From Ruegeria_C sp040830705 (GTDB lineage: Bacteria; Pseudomonadota; Alphaproteobacteria; Rhodobacterales; Rhodobacteraceae), in NCBI GenBank assembly GCA_040830705.1, contig JBFOME010000015.1:62001-126000 (forward strand): 64,000 nucleotides of DNA, written 5' to 3'. Below the pieces are notes generated by a model. That model saw only the letters and a list, made by a program, of their open reading frames with translations. It had not been told where the DNA came from and did no database searches. Both the position numbers and the translations under genes were made by a program. Below are positions 58,942-64,000 of the stretch, one piece after another (within the stretch, counting starts at the first letter, position 1; each line of letters opens with the position of its first letter).

Positions 58942-60253
58942 CCCGCCCGGCCTGCTGATCTCGGCCCCGTCCTCGGGGACAGGCAAAACCACGGTGATGC
59001 TGGGGCTTTTGCGCGCGCTGGCCGAGGACGGTCTGGCGGTGCAACCCTTCAAGAGCGGGCCGGACTATATCGATCCGGCCTTTCATCTGGCCGCTGCCCG
59101 GCGTCCCTCCTTCAACCTCGATAGCTGGGCGATGGATGATGCTTTGCTGAACGGGATCTCGGCTCAAGCCGATGGGGCCGATATCGTCGTGGCCGAAGGC
59201 TCCATGGGGCTGTTCGACGGAGTGGCCAAACCGGGCGAGACAGGTCGCGGCACCAGCGCCGAAACCGCCCTGCGCATGGGCTGGCCCGTTGTGCTGGTTC
59301 TGGATGTTGGCGGTCAGGCGCAATCGGCAGCGGCCACGGCTTTGGGCTTTCGGATGTACAATCCCGACCTGCCCTTTGCCGGTGTGATCCTGAACCGCTG
59401 CGCCAGCCCCCGTCACGAGCGCCTGACCCGGTTGGGGATGGAGCGCGCGGGCTTGCCCGTGCTAGGTGTGCTGCCCCGCCGAGGCGATCTGACCCTGCCT
59501 GAACGGCATCTGGGCCTTATTCAGGCAGTGGAGCATCCCGATCTGGAAAGTGCCATCGCAGGTTATGCGGCGTTTCTGCGTGAGCATGTCGATCTGGAGG
59601 CGATTAAGGAGGCTGCGTCCTCCTCAGGCCCGAAAGGGTCATCGTCAGCCGCGCTGCCGCGTCCTCCGGCTCAACGGATCTCGCTGGCCCGAGATGCTGC
59701 GTTTTCCTTCACCTATCCGCATTTGCTGGAGGGTTGGCGCACGTCCGGAGCAGAGATCCAGCCGTTTTCGCCTCTGGCTGATGAGGCCCCCGCAAATGAT
59801 GCCGATCTGGTTTGGCTGCCCGGTGGATATCCCGAATTGCACGCCGGCAAGCTTGCGGCGGCCCAAACCTATCTGAACGGTCTGCGCAAACATGCCGAAA
59901 CCAAACCGGTGCACGGGGAATGCGGCGGGTATATGGCCCTCGGCGAGGCGCTAGTGGACAAGGAGGGAAATCGGCACCAGATGGCCGGGTTGCTCGGGCT
60001 GGTGACCTCTTACGAGAAGCGCAAGTTCAACCTTGGCTATCGCAAGGCCACGCTGACCGCACCAATGCCGGGTTTCAGCGCCGGAACCGCGTTACGTGGG
60101 CACGAGTTCCACTATTCGTCAATTGTCGAACAACCCGATGCGCCGCTGGCCCGCGTGGTGGATGCCGAGGGCGTGGAAGGCCCGCAAACCGGATCGCTGC
60201 GCGGCAATGTGACCGGAACGTTTTTTCACCTGATCGCCGAGGCCCGGTCATGA
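58934..60253 (+). CDS. cobB: Hydrogenobyrinic acid a,c-diamide synthase CobB
   Basis: 439 residues. N-terminal ATPase P-loop SAPSSGTGKTTV, PFKSGPDYIDP and EGSMGLFDG; C-terminal glutaminase with WLPGGYPELHA, the Cys in HGECGGYMALG and HEFHYSS. Uses glutamine and ATP on carboxylates a and c. I chose ATG 58934 because GGAG is 8 nt away; ATG 58928 is only 2 nt from it. It overlaps cobA by 4 nt. Confidence 0.96.
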   Translation: MTNPPGLLISAPSSGTGKTTVMLGLLRALAEDGLAVQPFKSGPDYIDPAFHLAAARRPSFNLDSWAMDDALLNGISAQADGADIVVAEGSMGLFDGVAKPGETGRGTSAETALRMGWPVVLVLDVGGQAQSAAATALGFRMYNPDLPFAGVILNRCASPRHERLTRLGMERAGLPVLGVLPRRGDLTLPERHLGLIQAVEHPDLESAIAGYAAFLREHVDLEAIKEAASSSGPKGSSSAALPRPPAQRISLARDAAFSFTYPHLLEGWRTSGAEIQPFSPLADEAPANDADLVWLPGGYPELHAGKLAAAQTYLNGLRKHAETKPVHGECGGYMALGEALVDKEGNRHQMAGLLGLVTSYEKRKFNLGYRKATLTAPMPGFSAGTALRGHEFHYSSIVEQPDAPLARVVDAEGVEGPQTGSLRGNVTGTFFHLIAEARS

Positions 60254-60969
60254 GCGGGTTTGTCTCATTTGTGGGCTCCGGCCCGGGCGATCCGGAACTG
60301 CTGACGCTAAAGGCGGTGGACCGGTTGCAAAAGGCCGATGCGGTGCTCTTCGATGACCTCAGCAGCGGCCCGATCCTCAGCCATGCGCGCGCGGATGCCG
60401 ACCTTGTGGGCGTGGGCAAGCGGGCTGGACGCCCCTCGCCCAAGCAGGATCATGTCAGCCGGTTGCTGGTGGACTATGCCCAGACAGGCGCGCGCGTCGT
60501 GCGGTTGAAATCCGGCGATGGCGGCATGTTTGGGCGGCTTGAGGAAGAACTGGTCGCCTTGCGCGCGGCTGGGATCGACCATGAGATCATCCCCGGCATT
60601 CCGTCGGCCTGCGCAGCAGCGGCAGCGGCTGGCATTCCGCTGACCCGGCGGCTGACGGCACGCCGGGTACAATTCGTCACCGGTCACGATGTGAGCGGCA
60701 AACTGCCCGAAGACCTGAATCTGCCCGCGCTGGCCGATCCGATGGTGACAACCGTGATCTTTATGGGCAAGCGAACCTTTCCTCTGCTGGTCGATGCCCT
60801 GCATGAGCATGGTCTGCCGCTGGACACCCCCGCCTTGCTGGCCGAATCCGTCTCGACCCCGAAACAGGCGCTGCATCGGTCCACCATTGGCACCCTCTCC
60901 GACAAACTCGCCAAGGAAATCGGCACCGCGCCAGCGCTTATCCTCTATGGGCCGCTGGCAGAGGCGTGA
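60250..60969 (+). CDS. cobA: Uroporphyrinogen-III C-methyltransferase CobA
   Basis: 239 residues. SUMT makes precorrin-2 from uroporphyrinogen III, the entry step of the pathway, and could also serve siroheme synthesis. VSFVGSGPGDPELLTLKAVD, VRLKSGDGGMFGR and IIPGIPSACAAAAAAGIPLTRR are conserved. It is not fused to a CysG-type dehydrogenase. Last gene of the first operon, overlapping cobB by 4 nt; the second riboswitch begins about 50 bp after its stop. Confidence 0.95.
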   Translation: MSGFVSFVGSGPGDPELLTLKAVDRLQKADAVLFDDLSSGPILSHARADADLVGVGKRAGRPSPKQDHVSRLLVDYAQTGARVVRLKSGDGGMFGRLEEELVALRAAGIDHEIIPGIPSACAAAAAAGIPLTRRLTARRVQFVTGHDVSGKLPEDLNLPALADPMVTTVIFMGKRTFPLLVDALHEHGLPLDTPALLAESVSTPKQALHRSTIGTLSDKLAKEIGTAPALILYGPLAEA

Positions 60970-61020
60970 ATGCCGCTTTTGGGGTTGACCCAAACGGGGT
61001 CGCCAAGACAAGAGTTCAAA

Positions 61021-61181
61021 CACGGTGCCCGGGCTGCAAGGTCCGGGGAAAAGGGAACGGGGTGCAAATCCCCGACTGCCCCCGCAACTGTAATCGGGAA
61101 GCAAGCGTGGCACGCGCCACTGGCATCATGCCGGGAAGGCCCTCGCTTGTGACGATCCGAGAGTCAGGAAACCTGCCGTGG
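61021..61181 (+). promoter_or_regulatory. Cobalamin riboswitch 2
   Basis: B12 aptamer elements: GGGGAAAAGGGAA (61044-61056), GGTGCAAATCCCCGACTGCCCCCGC-type core (61061-61085, shown as landmarks), GCCACTGGCAT, GCCGGGAAGGC and the B12 box AGTCAGGAAACCTGCC (61161-61176). CACGGTG and GCCGTG at the ends can close P1. It precedes cbiM. A CCGCC/GGCGG hairpin right before the cbiM ribosome site may be the expression platform. Confidence 0.95.
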
Positions 61182-61242
61182 ACTAGAAACAGTCGGGTAA
61201 CCGACATCAAACCCGCCGGGGTTGGCGGATAGGAGACGACAA

Positions 61243-61920
61243 ATGCATATCGAACCGGGCGTCGTGCATGGCGCAAAAATGGTTTTCGCCTACGGAACAG
61301 CAGCCGCTGCCGCAGGTTATTCCCTGAAACTGATCGCAGACGATCTGAAAGAGCGTGCGGTAACCTCTTTCATCGCGCGCTCCATCGCCGCCACGCTGAG
61401 CGTCTTCATCTTTTTCGAAGTGCTGCCGCATTTCCCGGTTGGCATCTCGGAAGTTCACTTCATTCTTGGCACCACGCTGCTGCTGATCCTGGGGGCGGCG
61501 CCCGCTGCGGTTGGTCTGGCGGCCGGTCTGGCCATTCAGGGCCTGCTCTTCGCGCCCAGCGACGTGCCGATGTATTTCGTCAACCTCACAACGCTTCTGG
61601 TGCCGCTCTTTGCCATCCACGCCCTGGCCAAGCGCGCCCTGCCGCAGGACGTGGCCTATGTCGATCTCGGCTATACTGACGTGCTCAAACTGTCGGCGGC
61701 CTATCAGGGCGGTGTCATCGCTTGGGTCGCCTTCTGGGCCTTTTATGGTCAGGGTTTCGGGGCCGAGAATCTGGCCGCCGTTGGCAGCTTCGGTCTGGCC
61801 TATATGCTGGTCGTGCTGATCGAGCCGGTCTTTGATCTGGCCGTTCTGGCTGGTGCCAAGTCGCTGAAAGGCCTGAAGGATTCCGGCATGGTGACCCCGC
61901 GCCTCTACAACGCGGCCTGA
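61243..61920 (+). CDS. cbiM: CbiM-type energy-coupling cobalt transporter S component
   Basis: 225 residues, about seven membrane helices. The N-terminus MHIEPGVVHGAKM keeps the His residues that bind Co2+ in CbiM, and FEVLPHFPVGISEVHFILGT is the family core. B12-riboswitch control supports cobalt import. CbiN, CbiQ and CbiO genes do not follow, so it works either alone or with an energising module encoded elsewhere. GGATAGGAG precedes the ATG. Confidence 0.9.
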   Translation: MHIEPGVVHGAKMVFAYGTAAAAAGYSLKLIADDLKERAVTSFIARSIAATLSVFIFFEVLPHFPVGISEVHFILGTTLLLILGAAPAAVGLAAGLAIQGLLFAPSDVPMYFVNLTTLLVPLFAIHALAKRALPQDVAYVDLGYTDVLKLSAAYQGGVIAWVAFWAFYGQGFGAENLAAVGSFGLAYMLVVLIEPVFDLAVLAGAKSLKGLKDSGMVTPRLYNAA

Positions 61921-61940
61921 TCTGATCCAACACCCAAAGG

Positions 61941-61971
61941 ATGGCTCCGGCTGGGTAAAGGCCGGAGCCAT
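61941..61971 (+). terminator. Hairpin between cbiM and cobF
   Basis: ATGGCTCCGGC (61941-61951) pairs perfectly with GCCGGAGCCAT (61961-61971). No T-run follows. The right arm contains the GGAG nearest to cobF, so it could hide that ribosome site as well as slow transcription. Confidence 0.5.
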
Positions 61972-61979
61972 TGTTCATT

Positions 61980-62723
61980 ATGCAAGAGCTTTTTCTGATC
62001 GGTATCGGCACTGGTAACCCCGACCATGTGACCCGCGAAGGCGGACGCGCCATCCGTGACTCTGACCTCATCCTGATCCCCCGCAAGGGCAGCGGCAAAG
62101 AGGACCTCGCCTGTCTGCGCGAGCAGATCATCGCTGACCTTTGCGACATCCCGCCGCCGCTGGCCCATTTCGATATTCCCAAACGCCGGGCGGATGATGG
62201 CTATCTGCAAGGCGTCGAGGAATGGCACGATGCCATCGCGCGCCGCTGGCAGGAGACCATCACTGGCCACCCCGAAGCAAAGCGTGTCGCCCTGCTGATC
62301 TGGGGTGATCCCTCGCTTTACGACAGCTCGCTGCGCATCGCCGACCGGCTGGACCCCAAGCCGGCAATCCGTGTCATTCCCGGCATCACCGCCATTCAGG
62401 CCCTGACCGCCGCCCATGCGATTCCAATCAATGAACTGGGCGCGCCATATCTGGTCACGACGGGCCGACGCCTGCGTGATGAAGGCTGGCCCGGTCAAGT
62501 AAGCTCGGTCGCAGTGATGTTGGACGGCGAATGCTCGTTTAAAACGCTCGATCCGGACGGGTATGATATCTGGTGGGGCGCTTTTGTCGGCATGAAGGAG
62601 CAGGTTCTGGTCCATGGCGACTTGCGCGAGGTATCCCAGCAGATCATCGACACACGCGCCAAAGCCAGGGCGGAGCACGGCTGGATCATGGATATCTATC
62701 TGCTGCGCAGGCGCACCGGCTGA
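61980..62723 (+). CDS. cobF: Precorrin-6A synthase (deacetylating) CobF
   Basis: 247 residues. Methylates C1 and extrudes acetate, making precorrin-6A, a step specific to the aerobic route. ELFLIGIGTGNPDHVTREG, LIWGDPSLYDSSLRIADR and VIPGITAIQALTAAHAIPINELG are typical. Start at ATG 61980; a TTG at 61971 in frame is nearer to GGAG. It completes the methyltransferase set, separated from the first operon by the riboswitch and cbiM. Confidence 0.94.
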   Translation: MQELFLIGIGTGNPDHVTREGGRAIRDSDLILIPRKGSGKEDLACLREQIIADLCDIPPPLAHFDIPKRRADDGYLQGVEEWHDAIARRWQETITGHPEAKRVALLIWGDPSLYDSSLRIADRLDPKPAIRVIPGITAIQALTAAHAIPINELGAPYLVTTGRRLRDEGWPGQVSSVAVMLDGECSFKTLDPDGYDIWWGAFVGMKEQVLVHGDLREVSQQIIDTRAKARAEHGWIMDIYLLRRRTG

Positions 62724-62805
62724 CCCGAATAGCGCGATCCACGTAAATGTGATGCCAGCGACCCCTGCGACATGGCATCAAGGAGCAATGGATCGGGAGA
62801 GTAGC

Positions 62806-63282
62806 ATGCTCAGAATCGCATATCTTTTTGTAATCCTCATTGCCGCCGCCAGCGCCCATGCCAAGGATATGTCGGACCGCGACGGCTGGGTGGTGCTGCC
62901 GACGGGCAAGACCCATGAGCAACTTGTCGAGGATGTGAAGGCTGCGGTGAAAGATAACGGGCTGATTGTCGTGACCCAGGCCGGACCGACCAAGGCTGCC
63001 GCCGCCCGAGGCATTACCATTCCGGCCAATCGCGTCATCGGCGTTTTCAACAATGACTTTGCGGTTCGTGTCTTGAACACCTCCACCGCCGCGATGATCG
63101 AAGCGCCGATCCGACTCTATGTGACCGAAAATGCGGACGGAACCGCAACGCTCTCTTACAAGACGCCCTCGTTTGTCTTCGCGCCCTATGTCGATGAAGG
63201 TGGCACCGAATTAGAGGGGATCGCGCAAGAACTGGATGAGCGCTTTGACGCCATCGCGACCTCTGCCGCGACCTCACAGTGA
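62806..63282 (+). CDS. DUF302 periplasmic protein
   Basis: 158 residues: a signal peptide (LRIAYLFVILIAAASAHA), then DUF302 (GKTHEQLVEDVKAAVKDNGLIVVTQAGPTKAAA, RVIGVFNNDFAVRVL, IRLYVTENADGTATLSYKTPS). DUF302 is widespread, uncharacterised, and may bind a small ligand or metal. GGGAGAGTAGC favours ATG 62806 over ATG 62788. Link to cobalamin is only by position. Confidence 0.85.
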   Translation: MLRIAYLFVILIAAASAHAKDMSDRDGWVVLPTGKTHEQLVEDVKAAVKDNGLIVVTQAGPTKAAAARGITIPANRVIGVFNNDFAVRVLNTSTAAMIEAPIRLYVTENADGTATLSYKTPSFVFAPYVDEGGTELEGIAQELDERFDAIATSAATSQ

Positions 63283-63350
63283 CGTGATTTCACTTGCCTC
63301 CGGGCGCACAACGCGCAATCTCCGCTGAAAGAGTACTCGGAGATCCGTTG

Positions 63351-64000
63351 ATGCAGAACCAACCCATTCGCGCTGCCGACCTTCTGGCCCGCAGGCTGTA
63401 CGAGGCGGGCTGCCGCCATGCGTTTGGGATGCCGGGGGGCGAAGTGCTGACACTGGTCGACGCGTTGGAAAAGGCGGGGATCACCTTCCATCTGGCCAAG
63501 CACGAAAACGCAGCGGGCTTTATGGGTGAGGCAGTGCATCACCGCGACGGCGCGCCCGCAATCCTGCTGGCCACGCTGGGCCCTGGCGCGATGAACGGGA
63601 TCAATGTGGTCGCCAATGCGCAACAGGACCGGGTGCCGATGATCGTGCTGACCGGCTGTGTCGACGCGGATGAGGCGCTGACCTACACCCATCAGGTCAT
63701 GGACCATCAAGAGGTGTTCCGCCCGATCACCAAAGGCAGTTTCCGCATGACCGTCAAAGGCGCGGACATCGTGGCCGACAAGGCAGTGTCGCTGGCGATG
63801 CAACCACGCCCCGGCCCGGTTCATATCGACGTGCCGATCTCAGTTGCAGATGCGCAGGTCTCGCCCCAGCGCCTGCGACGTCTGACGCCCGCCGCCCCGG
63901 TGGCCCCCTGCGGGACCGAGATGGAGCAGGCCCGCAAATGGCTGGCCGCAAGCGACCGGCCCATCGCGATCATCGGGCTGGATGTGCTTTATGACGGTTC
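63351..64000 (+). CDS. Thiamine-diphosphate enzyme, acetolactate-synthase-like (partial)
   Basis: 216 residues are visible and the frame continues past the window end. The N-terminal PYR domain of ThDP enzymes is clear: RLYEAGCRHAFGMPGGEVLTL, HENAAGFMGEAVH (Glu that activates the cofactor), LATLGPGAMNGINVVANAQQDRVPMIVLTG and HQVMDHQEVFRPITKG. This is the acetolactate synthase/sulfoacetaldehyde acetyltransferase superfamily; the C-terminal half is needed to say which. GGAG stands 9 nt before the ATG. Confidence 0.88.
   Translation, partial: MQNQPIRAADLLARRLYEAGCRHAFGMPGGEVLTLVDALEKAGITFHLAKHENAAGFMGEAVHHRDGAPAILLATLGPGAMNGINVVANAQQDRVPMIVLTGCVDADEALTYTHQVMDHQEVFRPITKGSFRMTVKGADIVADKAVSLAMQPRPGPVHIDVPISVADAQVSPQRLRRLTPAAPVAPCGTEMEQARKWLAASDRPIAIIGLDVLYDG

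Noticed and set aside
1..64000. CRISPR array or rRNA genes
   Set aside because: No spaced direct repeats and no rRNA-like sequence were seen; the only RNA genes or elements supported are tRNA-Cys and the two riboswitches.

Overview
The window looks like chromosomal DNA of a marine Rhodobacteraceae (Roseobacter-group alphaproteobacterium). Base composition is GC-rich and gene packing is tight, with many ATGA/TGATG start-stop overlaps. The gene set also fits: the oxygen-dependent (CobG) cobalamin route, ThyX in place of ThyA, a PopZ-like polar protein, two DUF1127 proteins, a Slam-type outer-membrane gene, and an LdtR/MarR regulator near SdhE. This assignment comes from gene content alone and is not resolved to genus.

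1-9.4 kb: a truncated ABHD10-like hydrolase, an ArsR-SRPBCC fusion regulator over a clear 32-bp dyad, a DUF4105 membrane protein, thrS, then a complete bufferin operon (bufA-B-C-D) with a hairpin between peptide and enzymes. An ArsC/Spx-like protein, a cold-shock protein and thyX follow. 9.5-23.4 kb: a TbpB-like lipoprotein with its Slam exporter gene, then metabolic and regulatory genes (glyoxalase I, DUF1194, MarR, SdhE, XRE, aspartate aminotransferase, TetR with a Cys-nucleophile hydrolase, MATE, DUF2461, PPK2, an epoxide-hydrolase-like protein, GST and an AhpD-like protein).

23.6-24.4 kb holds two tandem NHLP-type RiPP precursors, and a third lies at 46.1 kb. The three share a leader ending in QGG and a hydrophobic core starting TTPxC. 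No maturation enzyme is visible anywhere in the window, so this orphan family is the best candidate for an undescribed system. 24.6-37.9 kb: parE, a decayed membrane gene with two stops, a hairpin cluster, a glycosyltransferase, ygfZ, a transporter-like membrane domain without its ATPase, efp, cobQ, a PopZ-like gene, tolC and an isoaspartyl methyltransferase.

38.1-46.4 kb starts at tRNA-Cys(GCA) and has an accessory character: small unknown genes, an XRE switch with twin operators, at least three broken genes, a SRAP peptidase, two DUF1127 proteins, an IS3-type transposase fragment and the third NHLP peptide. 46.5-63.3 kb: a beta-hydroxyacid dehydrogenase, then a long cobalamin locus with two B12 riboswitches. 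The first precedes DUF1636-cobW-cobN-cobG-cobH-cobI-cobJ-(cobK antisense)-cobL-cobE-cobM-cobB-cobA, and the second precedes cbiM-cobF, with a DUF302 gene next. Together with cobQ at 33 kb these genes take uroporphyrinogen III through most of corrin ring synthesis; cobST, adenosylation and nucleotide-loop genes lie elsewhere. The window ends inside a thiamine-diphosphate enzyme gene.
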